A program made the translations under genes and the position numbers. This document shows positions 39,761 to 54,277 of a DNA stretch of 64,000 nt, one piece after another (the stretch's first letter is position 1; the number at the start of each line of letters is the position of its first letter). The notes under the pieces are model-generated. The model was not told the origin of the DNA. It did not search any database and was given only the letters and a program-made list of their open reading frames with translations. This DNA is from Nemophila menziesii. Lineage: Eukaryota; Streptophyta; Magnoliopsida; Boraginales; Hydrophyllaceae. The stretch is taken from positions 8,122,001 through 8,186,000 of the forward strand of contig JARWIR010000031.1 of the NCBI GenBank assembly GCA_029959085.1. Reading direction: 5' to 3'.

Positions 39761-42513
39761 TACGTCTGTGTGTGGTTGTTAAAATATACATATTTTCAAA
39801 TTTTTAAAAAATGCAAAAATATAGTTTTAAAATATATATGCCTATAATTTTGTATATAATAAAATAAACAATATACAAATATATATATATATAAAATATA
39901 AAAAAATTCATGTTCTATAGTAAAATATATAGATCTATACAAAAAATATAGATCTATATAGATATGTTAATTACTTAGACATATACAAATATATAGTTGA
40001 ACAATGTATTTAAAGAATTATGATTTAAAGAAAAAAAATTAAGTATTACAAACTAGATCATTCGATATATAAGATAATTTTGGTATACTAGTATTATATC
40101 AATTAATTAGTTATTATAGTGGAACTTATACAAAAATATGATAAATTAATATTGTTGGAGAGAAATATGAAATGAAACTGAGAGTTAAGTTTTAGATTGT
40201 ACATATTTTTATAACTTTGGTAATTACGTCGGGTGACAACAATTTGACGTGGGTTTAAGTAAAGCAAACATAACCTATAAATAGTTAGCTTCAAAAACTG
40301 ACCAATGTTGGGCCTAAATAAAGAAAGCCTTTATTTGGTTCTTTGTTTTGATCGGTTTAGGTTGGATTCATACTCAATCATAACTACCACTACTAAAGAA
40401 GAGTTTATATACGAAATATATAAGCACCAGATATGACATGTTACATAAGACATTTCCAAGCAATTAATCCTACTTTTACAAATGATATAATAATAAAAAG
40501 GGAGGGTGATGTGATTTTAATTTGATAATAAACAAGAATATGAGAAATTAATGGGAATTATGAGAGGTTTGTGTAGATTTTAAGTTTTAATATGAAGAGT
40601 TTGGTGTATACTACTTTATTATATAAATACTCGAAATAAAAGTAAAAAAAATATATCACATACATATGTAGTATAAACCCAATTAAAGACAACCCATCAA
40701 TAACATAATCGGTATGAAGTAAAAGAAAGACATAAAGGTGTGAAACCAAAAATTACTCATCGTTTCCAAATTTAATATAGCGTTATAACAAGACATATCA
40801 TTTGTTTTATTGCTTGTGTGAAATCAAAGAAACGCGGCTTATCGCGAGTTTAACTTCGACATAAAACAACTTTTCTTGTTCCTTTATTCAAATTAACTGT
40901 TCTACAAGTGTTAAAAATATTGGATTTTGTTACGTTTGAGCTATAATAGCACTTAATAATTCTTTACACTATTAGAATGAGATTTTTAGTTCAAGAAACA
41001 TATATACTTACAGTTACACATATCTAAAATAAATTCTCCTAAAATAAACAAACTCAATTTTCACATTTCAATTAATTGAAAATGACAATAAACAATTTAC
41101 ATAAACGAGGGTTGAGTAGGTGGGAGGAGAAGAGTATTTTGAGAGGTGGATTAGACATTCCAGGTGATAAATGTGAATAATGTGGCTTTATGTAAGCATA
41201 TAAATATAATATTTGGGAGATAATTTTTTTAACTGATTAAATTCTAATGGTTTAACGTTGTGGAGTGAAAACATAATTTTGAAAGGGGGCTTGGTTCTTG
41301 TGGAGATCTCTTCAAGCCTCATTGACAAAGATCTCACCTATAAATTTTGAAATAAGTTGTAATTTAGTCCCTGCTAATATTTAGTAAAATCCCTTGACTA
41401 CTAAAAAATTGTAGTAATTTTTTATTCGATGTCAAATAATTCTACCAATATTAATGGACAACAAATTTTAAAAGAATTTACAACTTGGTCAATGACCATG
41501 TCATTTCATCATAATAATTTATTTTTAGGAGATAAATGTTATGATGAAATTACATGATTATGATTGGATTATAATCATTTATGTTTCCTAGAAGATTAGA
41601 ATAAACTTGATTGTTGACCTTTAAAGCTGAATCGATGTTTATATGAGTTTCAGAGAAGGGGATGAATATGTTATAGTTTTCCATAATAGATGTTGTTATC
41701 TAAATGTCTAGAAATAGTTGTTGTGTTGATTTAAAAATATGAATGAATAGAATCTATTTATATGTGAAAAGATGACAAAAATGGGAATGAACAAGAAGCT
41801 TTCGGATTTCAAAAATCATCAAATTTGATTATTATAACAATATATATAAAAAAATTTAATCAATGGTGATAAATATCAGTATATAAAAGAAACATGTGTG
41901 ATCGCTTTACATCCCTTAAGTCTCTCAACATAAAAGATGCCTTATATGTATCCCTTTATCTACGATGGTGGGGATTGCTCCTGAAAATATATAATTAATA
42001 TTATAGGACCCACTATAATATAATTATATATTATATTTATACCATATATGTATATTAAAATCCAATATCAATCGTACTATTGTAGTTATAATTCCATAAA
42101 ATTAATTTATTGGTCCACTCTATCTAATTATCATTATCAACTTACTTTATTAATTGACTCTTATCCCACTCCATACACATACACAATATTCTAAATGTTT
42201 TTCATCCTTGCGTGTTGTATATCTGACTTTCACCTAGCAGACTTAGGTTTAATGCCCATCAATTACAAAACTTATTTAAAAGGCTTACATAAGGGATCTG
42301 GGTTTGATTTCCTGTTATCAGAATACAATTTTTCCTTTTCCATTACCCATAAACGGATAACCTTGAATCTTGAACCACACACAACGAAATTTGAAATAAT
42401 TTTTGAAAAAATTGTGTGCATGCTAAATACAAGAAATGTCATATAAGCATAAAAAAATATGTACAAGAAATTAAAAATTATGAACCACAAACATAAAAAT
42501 ATTTGGATATATG

Positions 42514-44123
42514 CTAACCTTAACCTTTACCTTATATTTAAACCTTAACCTTAATCATACACTTAAACTTATCACTAAGCCGTACTCTTTACATTGAATC
42601 TTGAACTTTAAACTTTAAACCTAACTTTCATCATAACCTTAAACTTAACCTCATTTTAAACATTTACCCTAACCCTAACCTTATCCTTACCCTTAAGGTT
42701 TAAACCCCAATTCTAATCTGAACCAGATGAAAACTTATTGTGTTGATATTTGACCTCAAACCTTAAACCTTATAACTTTATCCATAAACATTTACTCATT
42801 AACCCTAACACTAAACTTATCCTTTAAGGTTTAAACCATAATTTTAACCTTAACCAAATGAAGATTCATCGCATTTATATTTTACCTTAGAACATAAATC
42901 TCTACAACCTAAAACTTAAAGGTCAAATCTTAAACCGTAAACTTAAACAAAGGCTTGACTGTTACCTTAAAATTAACCCTTAGACTTAACCTTAACCTTA
43001 ACCATAACCCAAAATTTAAACTTCAATCTTAACCTTAAAACTAAAAATTAATTATTTCCCTAACCTTAACCTGAACCTCAATCTCAACCTTAAACTGAAC
43101 CTTAACAATGACATTAACCTTAACCTTAGCCTTAGATTTATCCTTAGTATTAACCCTATCACTAGCCCTAGCCTTAACCTTAGCATTAGACTTTGTCCTT
43201 ATACTTAACTTTAGCCTTAGTCTTAAGCTTATCCTTATCTATATGCCTAGAACTAGCCCTAGTGTTAGCCCTAGCCTTAACCCTAGCCATAACCTTAATG
43301 TTAACCTTATCCTTAACGTTAAATTTAAGTTAATCTAAATATTAAATTGAATCTTATATTTAACCTTAACCTTAACCTTAACCTTAAATTTAATGTTAAT
43401 CTTAACCTGAACCATAACCCGTTACTCCTTAGTCTTAACCTTAACCCCACCCTCTTATGTATTAGCTTTAACCACATCCTTAACCTTATTCTTAACATTA
43501 ACTTAACATTAACCTTGACCATAGCCTTAACCTTAACCTTAAACTTAAACTTAATGTTTTACTTAGCCATGACTTTAAAATTATCATTATAATCAACCTT
43601 TCCCTTAACATTTACCTTAACTTTAATCGTATCCTTAACCTAAACCTTAATCTTAACGTTAAACTTAAGATTTTAACCTGAAATCTTATACCTTAAACCG
43701 TACAACATAGTGTTTTCCTTCACTTTACATTAACCTTTACCGAAACCTTAATCTTAACCTTAAACTTAACCTTAACCTTAAAACTTATACCTTAAACTGT
43801 AAACCTTAAATGTAAAACATAAACTATACAACTTAATGTTTGCTTTCGTTTTAACCTTAACCTTAAATTTAAACATAATCCTTAAACTTTAAGTCTTACA
43901 CCTTAAACCTTAAACTTTAAACTTAAACTTAACCTGAACCTTAAACCTTCATCTTAACATTAACCTTAACCTTCAACTTCACATTCATCTTAACATTTTA
44001 AACCTTAACCTTCAACCTTGAACCTTGAACCTTGAAACTTGAACCTTGAACCTTAAACATTAAACCATAAACCTTAAACCTTAAACCTTAACCTTAACTT
44101 TAACCATTAATTTAACCTTTAAT
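42514..44123. repeat. Telomere-like degenerate array T4
   Basis: The longest and best-zoned copy: mixed CCTTAA with CCCTAACCC near 42667, a CCTTAG/CCCTAG zone (43120-43290), CCTTAA again, then repeated CCTTGAA heptamers (44008-44050). Borders match T2 and T5. The frames at 43108-43592 encode only Leu/Thr/Asn repeats. Confidence 0.9.
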
Positions 44124-46000
44124 ACAATCCACGACAAAGATGCCAAAAAAATTTGTATCCCTCTAGGTGTGAGGTGATTTACGTACCCAAGAGAGTAACT
44201 CCCCACAAAATATTATGGATCATTCAAAGTAGTAAAGTAAATTTTTTATCATATCCACATGGATTGTTAAACATATAGTGTGTATTTAATGACGTTTAAT
44301 AGAATGTTGTGTAATGTTAAAATATATATTTGGTTTGGCTTCAATAATTAATAGTTAAAAAGAATAAAATACAAATATAGGGACTAAAATATGGATGAAA
44401 CTAGCCCGGGATGATCCAATTCACCAAAGAACTAAAATTTAGGCTTAAGATAATAAAATTATGTTTACTATTCACATTAATTGGGAATCTAGATTCCAGC
44501 TAAGCCTATGCTTAATTCAAATAAGAACGATGTTTACTATTCACATTAGTTGTGACTCTAGAAGACATCTAACGTCTCACGTATATTCTTACATATTTAT
44601 TGACACCGATGAATTTAACCCTATAAACATCTATGTATATTATTTTGATTCTATGAGGAATAAAAACTTCTTATATATAGTTCCACCTTTTAATCCACCT
44701 CCCGGGTGTAATTCATAAAAATAGGGATAATAAATTACATGGACTTTATAATGAAAAAAAATTTATACAAGATAATATGAAATACGTATAAATAAATATT
44801 AATTAATCAAAACCCCTAAATTCATACAAAAAGCCTCAATTCATAATTTTAGGGTTAATAAGAAATCGTCATGAGCTAATGACGAGAGTATTTTATGAAT
44901 AATATAAAGTTAAGCATAATCATAACTCCGGATTAAAATTTAATAATATAAAATTTAAAGTCACACAATAATTTAATTATGATGAAGATGTTAATGACAA
45001 CTCCTTTCTTCTCGTCTAAGTTTATTTTATATTTTATTTTTATAATAGGGAGTGCAAAAGCAGTTTTACCGTGTAATTTTTATAGCGCTCTATCCAGGGT
45101 CAACCTTGGTTCAACCTAGTAAAAAACTTTGCCCATGTTTTTTTTTTTTTGCGAAAACTAGATAGCTTGCGTCATCTCACAGAAACGCTATGTCTACAGT
45201 CACGTAAACGTTAATTGGCTATACAATGGTGTAGGAACCAGCATCTAACTCCTTCCCAATAGTTCTCATCGTTTCATTGAAGTTTGTAGCATATTCGAAA
45301 AGAATATACTCAAAATTAAAAGGGTAAGACTTTCATCCTATATTGCATGAACCAATATTAACATCATAATCAATAATTATATTTAAAAAACACATGTCAT
45401 AGATAAATTAGGTAGTTACTATAATTAGTTTTTGCTTGACATAAACATGAGGTATTTCTCATAATACGATTGGTATAGGAGTATCCCATATTAAATAGAA
45501 GTATTGTACAAATTAATATAGAGTCATATAGTATAATTTTTTAATAATGTAGGGAAATGCACACAAAATTTTGAATAATATATGGTCATATAATGCAATC
45601 AAATCAAAAGAAATTTCATGCCTCCAATTCCTTTGTCCCGAAAATAGAATTGTATGCCTACCCCTTTTATGTTTAATTATGTATTTCTATATTATAATTA
45701 ACAGGAAGATAGATGGATAAAGTATACATGTAGTGTTGGCCACAACTTTTAAAGTGTGTGATGTTGAAGAAGGTAGCAGTATGGTCGACACACTTTGAAT
45801 CCAGGTTTGTAAATTATTGTAAATGATATTATGGTTATGTATGATAAACAGTGATTGTCTCAAAAATAATGAATTGTAAGTGCTCCAAAAAGGGATTGTA
45901 CAAAATGGTGAAGGATTGGAAACCCTTGTATGCATGGTAAACAAATTAATTCTCTTGAGTTTAGTGTGTAAAAGATTAACACCATATAAAAATAGTTGTA

Positions 46001-47538
46001 ACTGAAATGAATATCACAAAAATCTATACCCTATACGCAACATAACTACAATTAAAATGTGCAAAGAAATCATTGAGAGTGCACATGAATATCTAAGTCC
46101 AAGTCACCAATATTTTGGTATTTAGATGTTCGAATAAGTATTCAATATATTAGGGTAGAGACAAAAAATGCCATTAGAACACATAGAACACTGTTTATCA
46201 AGTTGATGAAGACATTTTGAAATGTCCAAACATCAATGATAGAAAATACTGATGTTTGGATGAGAAAAAAGAATGATCTTTCAAGATAAATAAATATATA
46301 AACTAGTAATACATAAGAGATATATTCCTTTTAGAAACTTGACATTGATAGAAAAAAAATATTACTCGTAAGAGCTCGAGAACCATTTAATGATGATAAA
46401 TGTGTCTACACTTAATGCAACACATATAGTTTCGTGGCTTATAAACATATGAGATAATTTTAAAAATCACGTTACACGTAAAATGGAATCTAGACCAAAA
46501 ATAAATTTTATTCAGAAGGTGACCATGAATAATATTGTCTCGTCGATTTTGAACTCAGGTGTATTATTAGACTGATACAAGAACATATATTTTGTGTTAT
46601 TTTCATATACACTGTGTAGTTAACCTCAGCCTAAAATACCTAAATTTATTGTCACAAATAATCACATAAATAAGTTTTATTTTTCTAAGTTATAAGCTTG
46701 TGGCAGAACTAATCTCTTAGAATGTAATACAACTTAGTATTTAGGAATCGTTTATTTTATTTTATTTTCAATAGACGTATAGATGTGTATAATATCGTTT
46801 TCAATTTTTTAGCCCATATTTTCATCCTTATAAGACATGACTATTTCTGATTCGTGTAGGTATTAAAATAATTTGACAAAGTCTATACATGATATAGAAT
46901 AATTAGTCATATTTTGTACAAGATTAAAAAATATCATTTTTATAGATTTAAAACACACCAATGAGTCTACAAATCCTATAGAAATTTTAAAATCCATAAA
47001 ATTCTTATTGAATTTCAAAGGAATATACCACAATAGTTACTGCAAATATGAATCAAATATTTACATTCTTATTTAGTAACAGTTTAATGAAAGTTGATTT
47101 AAATCTGATACACATGTTTGTTTGCAATATGATAAAATATGTAAAGTTACATGTACTTTACGTAAAACTTAAATTGTAATTTAATATATGTGTTTGTGGA
47201 TTGTTTCTTACTTTCTATTTTGACAAAATTGTGTTCACTACCATTTAATAAATCATACATACATATTTTTTTTTGAGAGAGATACATAATATAGCAACTA
47301 ACATAAAAACAAAAAAAGATTTCATACAGAATAAAAGAACATAAATAAATAATTCTAATTATTATATATAGATATATTTGATAAATATATTTTTATTTTT
47401 ATATAATAAATTAATTAAATTATACATATGTGTGTGTGTGTGTTTGTGTTTGTGTATAAAAGATACATATTTACATATTTTAAATATATGTAAATAAATA
47501 AATAAAATTGTTATATTTTCTTATATAAAAATTATACA

Positions 47539-47590
<52 letters not shown>

Positions 47591-48190
47591 TTCTGCAAGA
47601 TCAATAATAAATATATATATCTATACAAAAATAAAAATCTATGTAGATATGTTAAAATCTTAGATATATACATAAATACATTAGAAATAATTATTAAAAA
47701 AATAATGTTATATAAACAAAAAATTTAAGTATTACAAATCAAATCATTAGATTTATAATATATTTTTTGTATACTAGTATTAAATCGTTTGACCAGTATA
47801 TTTTGTTTTGTTGTACCATAACTGATACAAATATATGAAAAATTAAAAGGAACAATTAGGTGCAACCTACTTTATTATATAAATACTCTAACCAAAAGTA
47901 AAAAAATAAGAACGTATGGCATACATATGTAATGTGAAACAAAATAAAGAAAACCCATCGATTACATATTTAAAAAAATATTAAAGAAAGACAACCAAAG
48001 AAAAAAAATTCATCGGGTGCAAATTTAATGTATAATTATAACAAAACGTATCATTTGTCTCGTTTTTCGTGTCATATAAACGAAACACAACTTATCGTGT
48101 GTTTAACCTGTATTTACAACATATTTTCTTGTCCTTTTATTTAAATTGGTTGTTGCCAAAATGTGAAAAATATTTAATTTTGTAACATTT
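46001..48190. repeat. Tandem unit 6 (alpha type), strongly shortened
   Basis: Alpha head (ATGAATATCACAAAAATCTA at 46006), ACAAATCCTATAGA (46969), AT tract (47542-47580), and the alpha-specific ACCAAAAGTAAAAAAATAAG (47891). It ends near 48190, where a second head-like segment starts (TGCAAAATGTGTCTACACTT at 48195). All later phases and the telomere-like array are missing. Confidence 0.65.
47542..47580. repeat. (TA)n microsatellite, unit 6
   Basis: A TA run of about 38 bp. A separate GTGTGTGTGT stretch lies at 47430-47441. Confidence 0.9.
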
Positions 48191-49240
48191 AATGATGCAA
48201 AATGTGTCTACACTTAATGAAATACATAATTTTATGTTTTATTAATATATTACAGAAGTTAAAACATCACTTTAGCACGTTAAATGCGATCTAGAGTGAA
48301 AGTAAATTTTACTAGGAAGGTGATCATAAACAATATTGTCTTGTCGATTTTGAACTCAGATGTATTTTTAGACCTATACAAGTACATAGATTTTGTGTTA
48401 TTTTCATATACATGGTGTAATTCACCTTATTTAAAACTAACTAAATTAATTGTCACAAATAATCACATAATAATCTTTATTTATCAATGTTATAAGCTTG
48501 TAAGAATTTGTGAATATGATATAAATATATCAACAACTAATTAGTTCTGGCATAACAAGTTAGTATGTTAGGAATCGTTTATTTTATTTTATTTTCAATA
48601 GACATAATGATGTGTATAATAGTGTTTTCAATTTTTTAGCATATAATTTCATCCTTATAAAACATGAGTATGACCGATTCCTTTAATTATTAATATAATT
48701 TGACAAAGCTTATACATGTTCTTGTAAAATTAGTAAAATTTTGTACAAGATTAAAAACTAAAACACACCAATGAGTCTACAAATCCTATAGAGTTTTAAC
48801 AATCCATAAAAATCTTATAGTATTTCAATTTATACATCATAATAGTTACGGAAAATATGAAACAAATATTTATAGTCTTATTTAATAACATTTAATGAAA
48901 CTTGATTTAAATATGATACACATGTTGGTTCACAATATTATAAAATATGTAAAGTTACGTGGACTATCCGTAAAACTTAAATTGCAATTCAGTACATGTG
49001 TTTGTGGATTGTTTCGTTAATTGTTTCTTACGTTCTATTTAGAATTTTTTTATTCAGTACTATTTAAAAAATCAACCCTACAAAAATATATTTTTAATAG
49101 AGATGCATAATATAGCAACCAACATAAAACAAAAAAGATTTCATACACATATAAAGAATATAAATATATAAATCTATTTATTATATATAGATAGGTTTGA
49201 TAAATATATTTATATTTTTATATAATAAATTAATTAAATA

Positions 49241-49242
<2 letters not shown>

Positions 49243-49285
<43 letters not shown>

Positions 49286-49286
49286 T
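49243..49286. repeat. (TA)n(GT)n microsatellite, unit 7
   Basis: A TA run of about 38 bp passes into GTGTGT, the same layout as at 27582-27658. Confidence 0.9.
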
Positions 49287-50687
49287 AATAGATGCATATT
49301 TGCGAATATTTAAAAAATACAAAAAATATTTAAAAAAAATATTTTCCTATATTTTCATAAAAAATAAAATAAATAATACACAAATCTATATATATATAAA
49401 ATATAAACTTTTGCAAGATCAATAATAATAATGTATAGATCTATACAAAATATATAGATCTTTATAGATATCTTAAATACTTAAACATATACATAAACAC
49501 AGTTGAAAAATTTATTAAAATAATAATGATTTAAACTAGATCATTACATTTATAATATATATTTGGTATACTAGAATTGTATCAATTAATTAGTTATTAT
49601 ATTAGAAATGATACAAAAATATGATAAATTAATATTGTTGGAGAGAAATATGAAATTAAACTGAGAGTTAAGTTTTAGATTGTACATATTTTGTAACTTT
49701 GGTGATTACGTCAGGTGACATCAAGTTTAGGTGGGTTTAAGTAAACCAAGCAGAATTTTTAAAATAGGTAGCTTCAATAACCTGCCCATGTTGGGCCTAA
49801 GTAAAGAAAAGCCTTCATTTGGTTCTTTGTTTTGATCTGTTTAACTTGGATTCATACTCAGTAATAACTACCACAACTAAAGAAGAATTTATATATGAAA
49901 TATATAAGCACTAGATATGACCCGTTCCTGAAGACATTTCTAAGTAATTAATTAGACCTTTACAAATGTTGTAATAATAAAAAGGGAGGGTGATGTTATT
50001 TTGATTAGATAATAAACGAGAATATGATAAATTAATAGGAATTATGAGAGGTTTGTGTTGATTATGAGTTTTAATATGAAGAGTTTGGTGTATACTACTT
50101 TATTATATTAATAGTCGAACTAAATTTAAAAAAATATGTCGCATACATATGTAGTGTGAACCAAATTAAAGACAACTTATTAGTGACATAACTGGTATGA
50201 AATAAAAGAATGACATAAAATCTCATTTATATTAGGTGTGAAACAAAAAAAAACTTATCCTTTGCAAATTTAATGTATAGTTATAACAAGACATAATATT
50301 AGTCTCATTTTTTGTATCAAATCAAAGAAACACGGCTTATCGCGAGTTTAACTTGGACATAAAACATTTTTGCTGGTTCTTTTATTCAAATTGACTATTC
50401 TAAAAATGTGAAAAATATTGGATTTAGTGACATTTGAGCTATAATAGTACTTAATAATTATTTGAGTTATTAGAATAAGAATTTCATTTAAAGAAACATA
50501 TATACTTACAGTTACACATATGTAAAAACATCCCCTAAAATAAATAAACTCAATTTTCACATTTCAATTAATTCAAAATGACAATAAACAATTTACATAA
50601 ACGAGGGTTGAGTAGGTGGGAGAAGAAGAGTATTTTGAGAGGTGGTTTAGACATTCGAGCTGGTAAATGTGATTAATGTGGCTTTAT

Positions 50688-50714
50688 GTATATATATATA
50701 TATATATATATATA
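50688..50714. repeat. (TA)n microsatellite, unit 7, second site
   Basis: A TA run expanded from the ACATATATATAAATATGATA seed seen in units 1 and 3 (13211, 29801). Confidence 0.85.
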
Positions 50715-52749
50715 AATGATATTTGAGAATAATTTTTATAACTGATTAAATACTAATGGTTTAATGTTGTTGAGGGAAAAACTAATTTTGAAAAGGGATT
50801 TGGGACTTGTGGAGATCTCTTCAAGGCCCGATGACAAAGATCTCATGTATAAAATTTGAAATAAGTGGTAATTTCGTCCCTCCTAATATTTGATTCTATA
50901 TCATAACATGCATCACAATAGTAAAATCCTTTCACTACTAAAAAATTGTAGTAATAATTTATTGGATGTCAAAAAAATTCTACCAATACTCATGGACAAC
51001 AAATTTTAAATGAATTTACAATCTGATCATTGACCATACCATTTCATCACAATAATTTATTTTTAGGAGATAAATGTTGTGATGAAATGACATGATCACG
51101 ATTGGATTGTAATCATTTATGTTTCCTAGAAGATTAGAATAAACATGATTTTTAAACCTTTAAAGTTGAATCGATATTTATAAGAGTTTCAGAGAAGGGG
51201 ATGTATATGTTGCAGTTTTTCATAATAGATATAGTTATGGAAATGTCTAGAAATAGTTGTTGTGTTGGTGAAAAATATGAAATAATAGCATCTATTTATA
51301 TGTGAGCAGATGACTAAAATGGGAATGAACAAGAAGCTTCTGGATTTCAAAAATCATCAATTTTGATTAATATAACATTATATAAAAGTTTTAATCAATG
51401 TCGATAAATATTAGTATATAAAAGACACGGGTGCTATTGCTTTAGATCCCTTTAACTCTCTCAACATAAAAGATGGCTTAGATTTATCATTTTATCTTCG
51501 ATGGTTAGGATCGCTCAAAAAAACATATAATTAATATTTTAGGACCCACTACATTAAAATCCAATAACAATTGTACTATTATAGTTATATTCCCAGAAAT
51601 TTAATTTCTTGGTTTGTTATATATAATTATCATTATCATCTGACTTTATTAATCTATAAAATATATAAATACATTTTTTATTTATCAATTTTTGGTAAAT
51701 ATATACCTTAAATGTGAATGTATATCTTCAATTTTATTCAATTTTAAAGCCATAATTTATATATATATTAAGTAAATAATTGAGTACAAAAATATCTATT
51801 TATATATCTTTTTATGGACATAATAAATGTTAGTATAATATAAAAAAATTTAGACCATATATATCAATATTACATAACATGTGTTGACCAAAGATTATGA
51901 ATCTACATTAGAAAGCATTTTTTTAAACAATTCACATCATCTACATAAATGATTATCAGGATAATCTACACTCCCTACATTCACTCCCTCATTTAATTTC
52001 CTATTTTTGTACATATTTTTTTATTTCAAACAAAAAAATATTTATAATTATTACCATATTATTTTTTCGTCAAAACTATTTTAATTTATTGGACGATATA
52101 AATGCATATTAAAAATGGTAAGGACGTCATAATATTAATATTTAATGAATTTTATAAAACATTTGCATTTAATTTTGTATGTATGTTGTTATTGAGTTTG
52201 TGACCTTTTAAATTATTTATATTTAAACACTACATATATATGATAAAATAAACTTTTTTAAATGACACGTCTACTCTACATAAAAGACGACCACGATCAT
52301 TTGTGACCCATTAATTTACTTATTCGCACTAATTGCAATAATTGTTTTTACTAATAAAAGAAAACTTGATTGCCTCTTATATCACTCCATACACACTATA
52401 CACAGAATTCCATCTTTTTAATCCTAGCGTGTTGGATATCTTACTTTCTTCCAGGGGACTTAGGGTTGATATCGTAAATGGAACAAAACTTATTTTAAAG
52501 GCTCTCATAAGGTATTGGGGTTCGTTTCCTTGTTAATAAAACAAAATCTTACCTTTTACATGACCCATAAAACAAGAAAATTAAATCTTGAACCACGAAA
52601 AATTAAATTTGAATTAATTGTTTTCAAATTAAAGGTGCAAGCTAAATCCAACAAATGTTTTATAAGCATAAAATAGTATGTCCAAGAAATTAAAAATTAT
52701 GAACCACACACTTCAAAATATTTGGATATGTGTTAATATAATACAAATC

Positions 52750-54277
52750 ACATTAACTTTAACCTTAACCTTAAGGTTAATCTTAACCTTAACCTTACAT
52801 GTAAATCTTATTGTTAACCAAACGGTTAAACGTAGCACTAAACCTTGCACTTTACCTTAAATCTTGAACTTTAAACATAAAACTTAACTTTTATCATAAC
52901 CTTAAACTTAAGCTTAATTTTAACCTTTACCCTAACCCTAACATTATCCTTACCCTTAAGGTTTGAACCTCAATTCTAATTTGAACTAGATGTAAATTCA
53001 TTGTGATGATATTTGACCTCAAACCTAAATCTTATAACCTTAACCTTAACACTAACCTTATCCTTTAAGGTTTGAACCTTAATTTTGACCTTAACCAAAT
53101 GAAGATTTATCACGCTTATATCTGACCTCGAACCTTATATATGTATAACCGTAAAGTTAAACGTCAAATCCTAAAACTTAAACTTGCCCTTAGACTTGAA
53201 CTTTACCTTAAAGATAACCCTTAGAATTAACCTTAACCTATACGTAACCCAAAATTTAAACTTTAACCATAACCTTTAAACTTACCATGAATTGTATCCC
53301 TAAACTTAACCATAACCTTAAACTTAACCTTAACCATGACCTTAGCCTTTGTCTTAGCCTTAGCATTAACCATATCCTTTGCCCTAGACTTAACCTTTGC
53401 CTTAGCTTTTACTTTATACTTTTCCTTAGCCTTAGCCTAATTATTAGTCTTTACTTTAGCATTATCCTTGTCACTATATATACCCCTTGCCTTAGCAATA
53501 GCCTTAACCTTAACCTTAACATTAAACTTATCCGTAACTTAAAATTTAACTTAACCTAAACATTAAATTGAACCTTAACCTTAACCTTAACCAATACTCT
53601 TTACTCCTTAACCTTAACATTAACCTCAACCCCTTAATTATTAACCTTAAACACATCAGTAACCTTATTCTTAAAATTAACATAACATTAACCTTAACCT
53701 TAGACCTAAACTTAAACTTTTACTTAGCCTATACTTAACATTAACCGTAATATTAACCTTAACCTTAACCTCAACCATAACCTGTCCCTTATCATTTAAC
53801 ATAATCTTTATTTTATCCTTAATCTTACCCTGAACCTTAATCGTAATCTTAAACTTAACCTTAAATATTATACCTTAAACCGTAAACCTTATACCATACA
53901 ACTTAGTGTTTGATTTCACTTTAACCTTAACCTTAACCCAAACCTTAATCTTAAACTTAACCTTAACCTTAAACTTAAATTTTATACCTTTAACCGTAAA
54001 TTATATACGTAAACCTTAAACTATACAACTTAGTGATTGCTTTCATTTTAACCTTAACTTTAACCATATACCTTAAACCTAAAGTCTTATATCATAAACC
54101 TCAAACCATAAATTTAACCTTAATCTTAACCTTAATCCTTAACCTTTACATTAACCTTAATCTTCACCTTCACCTTTATGTTAAATTATTTAACCTTAAC
54201 ATTGAACTTTGAACCTTGAACCTTGAACTTTGAACCTTAACCTTAACCTTAACTTTAGACATTTCCTTAACCTAAAA
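52750..54277. repeat. Telomere-like degenerate array T5
   Basis: CCTTAA/TTAACC with CCCTAACCCTAA near 52930, a CCTTAG/CCTTTG zone at 53338-53450, CCTTAA again, then CCTTGAA heptamers (about 54195-54235). Same borders and zoning as T4. Confidence 0.9.

Larger units (their letters stand above)
38786..46000. repeat. Tandem unit 5 (beta type)
   Basis: ACAAATCCTATAGAG (39146), (TA)n at 39727-39756, GTTGGAGAGAAATATGAAAT (40154), then a jump at ACATAAACGAGGGTTGAGTA (41099). That jump removes the CCGACCAC patch present in units 1 and 3. Then GCTTTCGGATTTCAAAAATC (41797), GTGTGATCGCTTTACATCCC (41895), CACTCCATACACATACACAA (42167), array T4, and the post-array segment. No gene is visible. Confidence 0.75.

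Noticed and set aside
48284..48544. 86-residue frame, partly similar to 34808-35038
   Set aside because: Similarity reflects the shared unit DNA; start, end and flanking stops differ, and other copies are interrupted.
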